Source of the DNA: an uncultured Clostridia bacterium
GTDB taxonomy: Bacteria; Bacillota; Clostridia; Peptostreptococcales; Anaerovoracaceae
Length of the DNA: 64,000 nt
Assembly (NCBI GenBank): GCA_945928865.1
Contig: CAMENZ010000004.1
Coordinates: forward strand, 62,001-126,000
Reading direction: 5' to 3'
Under the pieces are notes generated by a model. That model searched no databases. It was not told where the DNA came from and saw nothing but the letters and a program-made list of their open reading frames with translations. Shown one piece after another: positions 1 to 7,693 of the stretch. The translations under genes were made by a program, and so were the position numbers. Every line of letters starts with the position of its first letter. Position 1 is the stretch's first letter.

Positions 1-2
1 CT

Positions 3-18
3 AAAAAGCCGAAGGCTC
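3..18 (-). terminator. weak possible terminator after scpB
   Basis: Read on the minus strand, a short GAGCC / GGCT stem with a tiny loop is followed by five T residues about 16 bases past the scpB stop. The stem is only four to five pairs, so this is a weak call. Confidence 0.35.
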
Positions 19-33
19 AGATTTTGTACTACA

Positions 34-642
34 CTAAATTTCAAACCTAATTTGACCCTCGAAAGCCTTTCCGCCTTCTAACGCCTCTTCACCATCTTCC
101 CAATCTTCTCCCAGATTAATGGCAGTCTCAATATCTTCAATTTCAGGAAGTTCCTTAATATTGGCAAATCCGAACTTCTTCAAAAACTCATCTGTGGTTC
201 CATAAAGCATCGGTCTTCCGATACCTTCGGAGCGCCCCACCACCTTTACCAATTCCTTTTCCATAAGACCTTCCATAACCCTATCACACTTAATACCTCT
301 GATGGCCTCTATTTCACCCTTAGTTACAGGCTGTTTATATGCCACAATGGCTAAAACTTCTAAGGCCGATTGGGATAATTTCTTAGTCTTTACAGGAGTA
401 CATAGCCTCTCTATATATTCCACATTTTCCTCACGGGTAACAAATTGAAAAGCACCATTCACTTCCCTTATAACTATGCCGCGATATTCTTCCTCGTATT
501 CTTTTTGAAGCTGATGCATAGCTTCTAAAACCTCTTTATTACTTATGCCTATTACATCAGCAGCCGCCTTAATTTCCAAAGGCTGACCCCATACAAACAT
601 CATAGACTCTAATGCTGATTTAGTTAATTTGTTACTTCCCAC
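34..642 (-). CDS. scpB: segregation and condensation protein B (ScpB)
   Basis: ScpB is the winged-helix subunit (kite protein) that dimerises and binds ScpA in the Smc-ScpAB condensin, which organises and segregates the chromosome. The protein has the two winged-helix blocks of the family, including the KLSQSALEVLAIVAYKQPVT segment and an acidic tail. I place the start at the GTG at 642: a GGAGG sits nine bases upstream, and the product then begins V-G-S-N-K-L-T-K-S-A-L-E like its relatives. A longer frame begins at a GTG at 672 but lacks a ribosome binding site. The gene overlaps the end of scpA by about 11 bases, so translation is probably coupled. Confidence 0.93.
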   Translation of the reverse strand: MGSNKLTKSALESMMFVWGQPLEIKAAADVIGISNKEVLEAMHQLQKEYEEEYRGIVIREVNGAFQFVTREENVEYIERLCTPVKTKKLSQSALEVLAIVAYKQPVTKGEIEAIRGIKCDRVMEGLMEKELVKVVGRSEGIGRPMLYGTTDEFLKKFGFANIKELPEIEDIETAINLGEDWEDGEEALEGGKAFEGQIRFEI

Positions 643-1435
643 TATAACTTGCCTCCATATCTTGAGCTTCACTATACTTTTCTAAAACCTTGTCCTCGTT
701 TACCCTTTCACCGGAAGACACTTGAATATTACCATAGATACCCTTTTGCTCTACCTTAATAACTCTTTCTTTTGCCATCTCTAAAAGGGATACGAAGGTA
801 ACCACTACATCATACCTGTCTTTCTTGTTAGGAATCAACTCCTTAAAGTTAAAGAACTCTCCTATTTTGCTTCTTACCGCCTTTAAAATAGAGCGGATTC
901 TACCTTCCATAGTAGATCTATCCCTCTCTATTCTAGTATAATGTTTTCTGACAGCCTCCACCTTTTGCTTTTTCTGAATAAATAAGGAAAAGGCATTAGA
1001 AAAAGATTTAATATCCAAGCTAAGATACTCATCAGGATTATCTAAATAAACAGAAATATCCTCTTGAGGTTTTTCAAAAATCCTGCTGTTTCTCTCTTCC
1101 TTTTCACGCAAAATCTCCCCAGCCAGCTTAAACTGTTTGTACTCTAAAATTCTCTCTACCAACTCAGTCCTAGGGTCTTCCTCTAATAAAGTTTCACCCG
1201 AAGTTGCCATTCTAGGAAGAATGAGCTTAGATTTTATCTCTATTAAAGCCGCTGCTAAAACCATGAAATCCTGAGTAACATTTATATTATTTTCTTCCAT
1301 AGTCTTAATATATTCTAAATATTGACTTGTAATTTCACTTATCCTTATATCATATATGCTCATTTCCGCATTTTCAATGAGATATACTAAAAGGTCAAAA
1401 GGTCCTTCAAAGGTTTGAAGCTTAACTTTATACAT
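632..1435 (-). CDS. scpA: segregation and condensation protein A (ScpA)
   Basis: ScpA is the kleisin that bridges the two Smc heads and recruits ScpB. The N-terminus (YKVKLQTFEGPFDLLVYLI) is the family hallmark and the C-terminal winged helix ends near VSLLEMAKERVIKVEQ. The ATG at 1435 is preferred because AGAGGG lies six bases upstream; the open frame extends five codons further to a TTG. It overlaps the stop of the upstream transporter gene by eight bases. Length of about 267 residues is normal. Confidence 0.94.
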   Translation of the reverse strand: MYKVKLQTFEGPFDLLVYLIENAEMSIYDIRISEITSQYLEYIKTMEENNINVTQDFMVLAAALIEIKSKLILPRMATSGETLLEEDPRTELVERILEYKQFKLAGEILREKEERNSRIFEKPQEDISVYLDNPDEYLSLDIKSFSNAFSLFIQKKQKVEAVRKHYTRIERDRSTMEGRIRSILKAVRSKIGEFFNFKELIPNKKDRYDVVVTFVSLLEMAKERVIKVEQKGIYGNIQVSSGERVNEDKVLEKYSEAQDMEASYSGK

Positions 1436-2330
1436 CACTTTCCCTCTCAAATTTATTATAAAAAAGTAGTGCCATAACTACTATTACACAACCGATCACT
1501 TCATATATATTCGGAATTTGCCTAACCAAAACAAAAGCAACTATGGTCGAAATCACAGGATCTCCTGCCTCCCATGTTGAAATATATAGAGAACTTACAT
1601 TTCCCAAACATAGATTCCATACTGCATGAGAACCTATCTGACATACGAAAGCCATAATCACAATTAAGAGATAGTCCTTCAAAGGATATATCATCATAGG
1701 CGTTTCTGTCAAAAACACACCTACTAAAAAGCATATCCAGCAGCTCATAAAAACCAAGAGTACATAAATATTCCCTTTAACCTCTTTTCTGACTTTCCCA
1801 CCTATAGCAAAATAGACTCCCATACACATAGCCGAAAGAAAAGCGAATATGTTGCCTAAAAAGTGGCTGCCTTCCAATGCTCTAATATCTCCACCCATAA
1901 TAATTCCGCCACCTATCAAAGCCACAATTATAGCTACAATCGACTTATATGAAACCTTTTTCTTATATATAAAAATCGTTATTCCTAACACTACCAAAGG
2001 GTGAAGAGAAGCTAAAACAGCTGCTCCTGACACATTAGTACTTTTAACAGCACTAAACCAAGTAAAAAAGTGTCCAAACAAGGCAAATCCGGCCAATAGG
2101 CACAGAAAAAGATTCCTACCGCCTATGGATAACAGGTCTTCCCTATAATCCTTCCTAAAAACCACAGGTAAGATAAAAAAAGGTAAGGAAACTGTCAGCC
2201 TCCCTAAACCTATAGCCATAGCTGGAGCTGAAATCAAGGCTCCTAAAGACCCCGACATGGCTCCACATATTACTGCTAATCCTACAAAAAACTTGGCATA
2301 TTTACCTATAAAACTTTTTTCTTCGCTCAT
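1428..2330 (-). CDS. EamA/DMT-family membrane transporter
   Basis: This 300-residue protein has about ten hydrophobic helices arranged as two EamA repeats, typical of the drug/metabolite transporter superfamily (RhaT/YdcZ-like). Substrate cannot be told from sequence. Its ATG directly follows the stop codon of mtnA, so the two are translationally coupled, and it overlaps scpA at the other end. The mtnA link hints at export or uptake of a sulfur- or pentose-related metabolite, but that is only inference from position. Confidence 0.85.
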   Translation of the reverse strand: MSEEKSFIGKYAKFFVGLAVICGAMSGSLGALISAPAMAIGLGRLTVSLPFFILPVVFRKDYREDLLSIGGRNLFLCLLAGFALFGHFFTWFSAVKSTNVSGAAVLASLHPLVVLGITIFIYKKKVSYKSIVAIIVALIGGGIIMGGDIRALEGSHFLGNIFAFLSAMCMGVYFAIGGKVRKEVKGNIYVLLVFMSCWICFLVGVFLTETPMMIYPLKDYLLIVIMAFVCQIGSHAVWNLCLGNVSSLYISTWEAGDPVISTIVAFVLVRQIPNIYEVIGCVIVVMALLFYNKFERESDV

Positions 2331-3395
2331 TTATTTCTCACTATCTAATAATTTTCTTAAGTTCACATCATAAGGCGGTCTAACTATACCTTTCTCAGTT
2401 ATTACCGCCGTAATATATTTATTATCTGTCACATCAAAAGAAGGGTTAAAGGTTTTAATTCCGGATGGTGCCATTTCCTTTTCATACCACATCTGATAAA
2501 TTTCCTCTCCTTTTCGAAGCTCAATTTCAATATCATCTCCGCAAGCAGTTTCTAAATCTATAGTAGAAGTAGGTACAAACATATAAAAAGGAATCCCATG
2601 TTCTTTCGCCAAAATCGCCACCTGTGAAGTTCCAATTTTATTTGCGCCGTCTCCATTAGCCGCCATACGGTCGCAACCCACTACTACAGCTTGAATCCAG
2701 CCTTTTTTCATAACTGTGTTAGCCATATTATCACAGATTAAAGTCACATCCACACCGGCCTTATTTAGTTCCCATGCTGTAAGTCTTGCCCCTTGAAGTA
2801 GAGGTCTTGTTTCATCTGCAAAAATTTTAAAATCATAGCCCTTTTCTTGCCCTAAATGTATAGGTGCCAAGCAGGTTCCATACTTAGAAGTGGCAATAGT
2901 CCCCGCATTACAATGAGTTAAAATCCCCATGTTCTTTTCTAATAAGCTGAGACCAAACTCCCCCATTTTCACGCAGGCTTCAACATCTTCTCTGTGAATC
3001 GACTCTGCCTCCTTTAAGAGTTTTGCTAATATGGATTTTGGACTAAGATTTACATCAGCCAAAGCCACCTTTACCATTCGCTTAAGAGCCCATGATAAAT
3101 TCACCGCAGTAGGTCTGGCTCCATTGATGTACTTAGCCTTTTCCTTAACCTTCTCTGCGAATTCTGCACCAGAGCAACTCTCCAAATCCAATCCCTTAGC
3201 CACAACATATAGCCCATAAGCCGCTGCAACTCCAATAGCAGGAGCTCCTCTAACCTTAAGATGATAAATGGCATCCCATAAATCCTCCGCTCCCTTTATT
3301 TCTAAAAAACTCTCCTCATTAGGAAGTTTCGTCTGATCTAAAAGTATAAGCCTTTCATCTTCAAATATAAAAGGCACTATATCTAAATTTTTCAT
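2331..3395 (-). CDS. mtnA: S-methyl-5-thioribose-1-phosphate isomerase (MtnA)
   Basis: MtnA isomerises 5-methylthioribose 1-phosphate to 5-methylthioribulose 1-phosphate in methylthioadenosine recycling. The GAPAIGVAAAYGL block, the catalytic cysteine in THCNAGTIAT (Cys162) and the catalytic aspartate in GCDRMAANGD (Asp242) are all present, so it looks active rather than an eIF2B-like relative. No mtnK, mtnB, mtnD or other salvage gene is nearby; it sits between a J-like protein and a transporter. A role in a shortened salvage route or on a related sugar phosphate is possible. Confidence 0.9.
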   Translation of the reverse strand: MKNLDIVPFIFEDERLILLDQTKLPNEESFLEIKGAEDLWDAIYHLKVRGAPAIGVAAAYGLYVVAKGLDLESCSGAEFAEKVKEKAKYINGARPTAVNLSWALKRMVKVALADVNLSPKSILAKLLKEAESIHREDVEACVKMGEFGLSLLEKNMGILTHCNAGTIATSKYGTCLAPIHLGQEKGYDFKIFADETRPLLQGARLTAWELNKAGVDVTLICDNMANTVMKKGWIQAVVVGCDRMAANGDGANKIGTSQVAILAKEHGIPFYMFVPTSTIDLETACGDDIEIELRKGEEIYQMWYEKEMAPSGIKTFNPSFDVTDNKYITAVITEKGIVRPPYDVNLRKLLDSEK

Positions 3396-3428
3396 AGGGT
3401 TTTTAAATCTCCTTTAAAACACTTCTGT

Positions 3429-4088
3429 CTACCAATCTTCTGAGTCTTCATCTTCAAAGGCTTCTGAAACATTTTCATCTGTATCCGCACCGAAATCCTC
3501 ATCTTCATCGAAGTATTCGCTTGTTTCTTGCGTCATATTAACCACATTATTATCATATGTAGAATGAATGCTGCAGGATCTAACTAAAGATGCAAACATT
3601 ATAAAAAATATAAGCCCGCTTAAAAGAACTGAGAAAAAGTTCTTAGCAGTTTTAGTATCTCTCTTTATTTGCTTGTATTTCGCCTTAGCCCCCTCAGCAA
3701 TATTATCAAAGTCTATGGGACTATGTATTCCTATTTTACTAGGCACAACCTTAGAGGATTTCTTTCTCCTAAAATCTCTATCTACTCTTCTGTCACCTTT
3801 TATATCAAATATATCTACCGAATCTCTATCTCCCCTAGAAATCAGAGTATTAGATTTTCCTTTACTAATCCCGTGCCCTTTAGTTTCAATTTTATCAAAA
3901 GCATAAGGTTTGCCTACAGCAGCATTAAATGCCTGATTCGCCTCAGCTAATTTTTTAGACACATACTCCGGATCATCATCATAAAATTGTTTAATCTTTT
4001 TAACCTTTTCGTTATAGGCACGGCGAATATCTTCAGATTTTGCACCCTCTCTAACTCCTAAAAACCTACAAGCCGTTCTCTTATCCAT
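3429..4088 (-). CDS. J-domain-like single-pass membrane protein
   Basis: Residues 1-58 resemble a J-domain (ACRFLGVREGAKSEDIRRAY... ANQAFNAAV), but the HPD tripeptide that stimulates DnaK is absent; the loop reads FYDDDPEYV. A basic, low-complexity linker leads to one transmembrane helix at about 151-170, followed by a short acidic tail rich in Asp and Glu. It is therefore a membrane-anchored J-like protein that may not act as a DnaK co-chaperone. It is the first gene of the operon with mtnA, the EamA transporter and scpAB, behind the promoter at 4128-4156. Confidence 0.65.
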   Translation of the reverse strand: MDKRTACRFLGVREGAKSEDIRRAYNEKVKKIKQFYDDDPEYVSKKLAEANQAFNAAVGKPYAFDKIETKGHGISKGKSNTLISRGDRDSVDIFDIKGDRRVDRDFRRKKSSKVVPSKIGIHSPIDFDNIAEGAKAKYKQIKRDTKTAKNFFSVLLSGLIFFIMFASLVRSCSIHSTYDNNVVNMTQETSEYFDEDEDFGADTDENVSEAFEDEDSEDW

Positions 4089-4127
4089 AGCACCCCCCTA
4101 TGCACACATAAAAAATCTTCTTTGGTA

Positions 4128-4156
4128 ATAATACCACAAAATCCGCCTCATCACAA
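4128..4156 (-). promoter_or_regulatory. promoter of the J-like/mtnA/scpAB operon
   Basis: On the minus strand TTGTGA and TATTAT are separated by 17 bases, about 40 bases before the first start codon. It is arranged back to back with the phzF promoter. Confidence 0.6.
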
Positions 4157-4173
4157 ATATATTATTGAAATTA

Positions 4174-4203
4174 TTGGACTTTAACCCAAATTTCCCTTAT
4201 AAT
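4174..4203 (+). promoter_or_regulatory. promoter of the PhzF-family gene
   Basis: TTGGAC and TATAAT are separated by 18 bases and lie about 40 bases before the start codon at 4242, which has a GGAGA ribosome binding site. Confidence 0.65.
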
Positions 4204-4241
4204 ATTTCTTAAGATTTATTACAAAGAATAGGAGACCAACT

Positions 4242-5132
4242 ATGAAATTTTATATTGTAGATGCCTTTACAGAAAATGTTTTCGGAGGTAATCCGGCAGG
4301 CGTTGTAATATTACCGGAAGGTGCAGATTTTCCTTCTGATGAAATTTGCATAAAAACCGCTGCAGAGCTCAGATATTCAGAAACCGCTTTTATAAAAATC
4401 TTAAAAGACGGACATTTTAATATACGATATTTCACACCTGTAGCAGAGGTGGATTTATGCGGTCATGCCACCGTGGCATCTTTTACAGCTTTAATAGATG
4501 CAGGTTTTGTCAAAAACGGATTTAAATATATTAACCATACCTTAGCCGGAGACTTAGATATAGAAATCAAAGACGGATTTATACTCATGGATATGGCTAC
4601 CCCTAAATTTATAGGTGAAATTTCCGAAATAAATAATATAAAAGAGCTTTATAGAATTATGGGTATAGATTATAAGACTCAACTGGATAAAGGTTTAACC
4701 TTAAAACCACAACTAATTTCTACAGGTTTACCGGATATTATGATGCCAGTAGCCACTTTGGAAGATTTAAACGCTTTATCCCCTGATATGTATGCCCTCG
4801 CCGAGCTATCCAAAAAATATGAGGTTACTGGTGTTCACGCATTTACTTTAGAGGGAGAAGACGCTACCTGCCATGCTAGAAACTTTGCACCTCTTTATGA
4901 CATTGATGAAGAAGCAGCCACAGGCACTTCCAACGGAGCTTTAACTTATTATGGTTACTTAAACGGTTTTATACAATCCAGTGATAATAGCCGATTCATA
5001 CAGGGAGAGAAAATGGGTAGACCTTCCCTCATCCTAAGCACCATAGAAGAACTCTCTAAAGATACTAAAGAGTGCAAAATCCGCGTTGGCGGAAACAGTG
5101 CAATTTTAGCAAAGGGAGAAATTCATATCTAA
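4242..5132 (+). CDS. PhzF-family isomerase/epimerase-like protein
   Basis: The 296-residue protein has the two-fold PhzF/diaminopimelate-epimerase-like architecture: N-terminal VDAFTENVFGGNPAGVV, the acid catalyst in RYSETAF (Glu47), and the RYFTPVAEVDLCGHATVAS block. The second half carries the matching EEAATGTSNGALTYYG glycine-rich loop. PhzF itself isomerises dihydro-3-hydroxyanthranilate, but no other phenazine gene is here, so the substrate is unknown. It is a single-gene plus-strand unit in a minus-strand neighbourhood. Confidence 0.88.
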   Translation: MKFYIVDAFTENVFGGNPAGVVILPEGADFPSDEICIKTAAELRYSETAFIKILKDGHFNIRYFTPVAEVDLCGHATVASFTALIDAGFVKNGFKYINHTLAGDLDIEIKDGFILMDMATPKFIGEISEINNIKELYRIMGIDYKTQLDKGLTLKPQLISTGLPDIMMPVATLEDLNALSPDMYALAELSKKYEVTGVHAFTLEGEDATCHARNFAPLYDIDEEAATGTSNGALTYYGYLNGFIQSSDNSRFIQGEKMGRPSLILSTIEELSKDTKECKIRVGGNSAILAKGEIHI

Positions 5133-5170
5133 GCTATAAACTTTAACCTGACTCATTGAAAATAGAGATT

Positions 5171-5198
5171 AAAAAAGGGTTGGTATACACCAACCCTT
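5171..5198 (-). terminator. terminator of the xpaC-telA operon
   Basis: A perfect ten-pair stem (AAGGGTTGGT / ACCAACCCTT) with a four-base loop is followed, on the minus strand, by six T residues. It lies eight bases past the telA stop. Confidence 0.9.
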
Positions 5199-5205
5199 GA
5201 GAATT

Positions 5206-6360
5206 TTAGCCTCTAGTTTCAATAAGTTTAGCCTTTAATTCGCCTTCTATCTTAGCAAGTTCCACTTCGGCTGCCTGTCGTTTCTCATGACCTTCTTTTT
5301 GGATTAACATTACTTCATCAATGGTCTCAATAAGCTTTCTATTGGTTTCCTGTAAGGTTTCAATATCCACTACACCTCTCTCAGATTCCTTAGCCACTCC
5401 TATACTTGTCTGTTTAAGTGCTTCTGCGTTCTTTCTAAGAAGTTCGTTAGTTGTATCAGACACAGCTCTCTGTGCCTTAACAGCCTCTTCACTATTAGCC
5501 AAACCTAAAGCTAATACCATCTGACTCTTCCAAAGAGGAATAGTATTAACCAATGCAGTCTGGATTTTTTCAATCATAAGAGTATCATTGTTTTGTACCA
5601 TTCTAATCTGTGGTGCCATCTGTAAAGATACTGTTCTGGTTAAATCCAAATCATGAATTTTCTTTTCAAAACGATTTAGGAGCTGTTCGTAATCATTTGC
5701 TGCCTGAGCATCTTCAGGAGCACCTGTTTCAGCAGCCTTACTCTTAAGTGCCGGCAATGTCGTCTTAAACTCTTCATCTAATTTTCTCTTTCCTGCTACA
5801 ATATACATGGAAAGCTGTCTGAAATTATCAGAATTGGCTTTAAACAATTCATCTAAAACGGCGATATCCTTAGTTAAAGTAACCTGATGTCCCTCTAAAA
5901 CATTTACCACCTTTTCTACATTTGTATTTGCTTTAGTAAACTGGTTCTTCATCTGCTCTATAGGACTTAAAACCTTGCTAAAAAGCTTTGCTAAACCTTT
6001 CTTCTCTTCTAAAGCATTAAAGCCCTTTAATTCAGATACTAAAGTTCCTAAACTATCACCTATGTCTCCTAAATCCTTAGTTCTAACCTTATCTAAGGCT
6101 GAATCAGAAAATTCTGCTAATTTAGTCTGCGCCGCTGCTCCATACTGCAAAATATGATTAGTGTTATGAAGGTCTATCTTGCCCATAAACTCAACCACTG
6201 CATTTTCTTCTTCCGGAGTTAGCTGTATCTTATCTTCTACATTAACTACAGCAATCGCCTCCTCTACCTTAGTTGCATCTTCCTTAATTTCTTCTTCTAA
6301 AGTTAAAGTAGGTACTTTTAATTCTCCCACATTTTCCATATTCATTTCCTTATCTGTCAT
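5206..6360 (-). CDS. TelA-family toxic anion resistance protein
   Basis: A 384-residue, largely helical protein of the TelA/KlaA family (B. subtilis YaaN/YceH type), associated with tellurite and cell-envelope stress tolerance; the biochemical role is unknown. Diagnostic stretches are LGTLVSELKGFN, SPIEQMKNQFTKANTNVEKVV and VNTIPLWKSQMVLALGLANS. The first 50 residues are an acidic extension. It follows the XpaC-like gene by about 30 bases, reproducing the known xpaC-yaaN pairing, which supports both calls. Confidence 0.9.
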   Translation of the reverse strand: MTDKEMNMENVGELKVPTLTLEEEIKEDATKVEEAIAVVNVEDKIQLTPEEENAVVEFMGKIDLHNTNHILQYGAAAQTKLAEFSDSALDKVRTKDLGDIGDSLGTLVSELKGFNALEEKKGLAKLFSKVLSPIEQMKNQFTKANTNVEKVVNVLEGHQVTLTKDIAVLDELFKANSDNFRQLSMYIVAGKRKLDEEFKTTLPALKSKAAETGAPEDAQAANDYEQLLNRFEKKIHDLDLTRTVSLQMAPQIRMVQNNDTLMIEKIQTALVNTIPLWKSQMVLALGLANSEEAVKAQRAVSDTTNELLRKNAEALKQTSIGVAKESERGVVDIETLQETNRKLIETIDEVMLIQKEGHEKRQAAEVELAKIEGELKAKLIETRG

Positions 6361-6390
6361 TTAACTTACCTCCTAGTTTTATTAAAATAC

Positions 6391-7140
6391 TTAAATTTTA
6401 TCAATCTTTATAAGCTGCTCTAAAGCATTTACATCAGCATTAACTTCCATCACATCTTCTGAAAAAAGCTCATTTAAAGCCTTCTTAAGAGATTCAGAAG
6501 CACCCTTGATACCCTCTTCAATTTTCATCATAGATTCTGCCACATTCTCTATAGTCTGATCCTTATCTTGAAAACTTATATACTTGTCTATGAGCTGGAG
6601 TAACATATCCCCATAATAATTGGCAATTTTTCTCACTTTTTTCCTGTCCTTAGGGTCTCTCTCCACTTCATCCGCCATAAGCCCCAAAGTCAGCTCTAAA
6701 CCGGATAAATCTTTTTTAACTTCATCCTTTTTGACCTTTTTAATCCTGCTATTTATGGAATCCTTTAATTTTCTCAGCTTAACGATAACTTCTTCAGACT
6801 GGTCTTTAGGAAAAATATCCCCCTGACCTTCCAAAGCCTTTTTCTTATAAGCTCTTTTTTTCCTGCTGATTATATCCAGCAAAACAGCCATAGCCAAACC
6901 AACTCCTATGAGGGTCAAAATCATCCATAAAGCTAATGTTTTAAACTTTGTGAAAATTATAATACCAATTAAAATAGGAATGATATATCCTGCCCAAGAA
7001 GGCATAACCCATTTAACTCGGTCAGCCTTTTTATCATTATTTTTCTTTTCTTCTAAAACAGGACTAACCTTTTTTACAACTTGACCCGTATCAGTGTCCT
7101 TTGTAACCTTGCGTTTTGTAACATTTTTATAATCTGACAC
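6391..7140 (-). CDS. XpaC-like 5-bromo-4-chloroindolyl phosphate hydrolysis family protein
   Basis: This 249-residue protein has a polar N-terminus, two membrane helices at about 50-64 and 68-90, then a cytoplasmic helical domain (EEVIVKLRKLKDSIN ... YYGDMLLQLIDKYIS). This matches the XpaC family, named from a phosphatase-activity screen rather than a proven reaction. Translation starts at a GTG with GGAGGTG upstream. It forms an operon with the telA-like gene and is preceded by a TTGTAA-N17-TAAAAT promoter. Confidence 0.8.
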   Translation of the reverse strand: MSDYKNVTKRKVTKDTDTGQVVKKVSPVLEEKKNNDKKADRVKWVMPSWAGYIIPILIGIIIFTKFKTLALWMILTLIGVGLAMAVLLDIISRKKRAYKKKALEGQGDIFPKDQSEEVIVKLRKLKDSINSRIKKVKKDEVKKDLSGLELTLGLMADEVERDPKDRKKVRKIANYYGDMLLQLIDKYISFQDKDQTIENVAESMMKIEEGIKGASESLKKALNELFSEDVMEVNADVNALEQLIKIDKI

Positions 7141-7182
7141 ATCACACCTCCTCTATAAAAACACCCAAATGCCTTTTAACTT

Positions 7183-7211
7183 ATTTTACTTCAATTTAAA
7201 GCAATTTACAA
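7183..7211 (-). promoter_or_regulatory. promoter of the xpaC-telA operon
   Basis: TTGTAA and TAAAAT on the minus strand with a 17-base spacer, about 45 bases upstream of the GTG start. Confidence 0.55.
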
Positions 7212-7257
7212 CTAATATTCCCTTTTTTATTTATCATAATTATACTGTGGAATGGGG

Positions 7258-7455
7258 TAATTGGCCTGATAATTTATGGGAAGGGGTGGCTCGTTCTTTA
7301 AAATAGTGCTGTTTTGGGATTTTTTAGGATGTTGACACTACATCGTGTGTTGCAAATCCATCAAAAATAGTGCTAGTTTTAGATTTTGCCGGAAACTGCA
7401 CTATATTATGCGGTATAAAAATCTTGTGAATAGTGGGTATTAGAGATTTTGCCGG
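7258..7455. repeat. dispersed repeat, copy 1 (left half only)
   Basis: This stretch aligns by eye with 24810-24995: shared landmarks are TTTAAAATAGTGCTG, GACACTA, ATCCATCAAAAATAGTG, GGAAACTGCACTATATTATG and AATAGTGGGTATTAGAG. AATAGTG and its reverse complement CACTAT recur in alternating orientation every 20-50 bases. Function is unknown. The right half seen in copies 2 and 3 is absent here. Confidence 0.8.
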
Positions 7456-7560
7456 TACAGTTTTTCCTTTATCCCCTTTATTATCTTGAGAGACTTTTAT
7501 GCAACCACTGAGTGACAACACAATCAACAAACATACTATCAAAACCCAATTTTTTATATC
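7324..7560 (-). pseudogene. decayed lipoprotein gene joined to repeat copy 1
   Basis: Read from 7557, the frame encodes K-N-W-V-L-I-V-C-L-L-I-V-L-S-L-S-G-C, a convincing lipoprotein signal with lipobox LSGC. The codon where an ATG would be expected, behind an AGGGA ribosome binding site, is ATA. The next usable start is a TTG inside the signal. After about 12 residues past the cysteine the reading frame runs into repeat copy 1 and stops at 7324, so the mature protein is lost. I read it as a remnant; a short 72-residue lipoprotein starting at TTG is the alternative. Confidence 0.55.
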
Positions 7561-7593
7561 GCTCTATCCCTTCCCGTCAATATATAAAAACTC

Positions 7594-7613
7594 TAAGAAT
7601 TAAAAGGTTCTTA
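7594..7613 (-). terminator. weak possible terminator after the GTPase-nuclease gene
   Basis: TAAGAA / TTCTTA stem followed on the minus strand by GAGTTTTTA, about 80 bases past the stop at 7694. The stem is short and AT-rich, so support is weak. The rest of 7620-7690 shows nothing recognisable. Confidence 0.3.
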
Positions 7614-7693
7614 TGCTTATAATACATATGTCCTGCGATTTTATTAAATAATTATCGAATTTGTGCTAATACAAATTAATAGCCACCTGTTCT

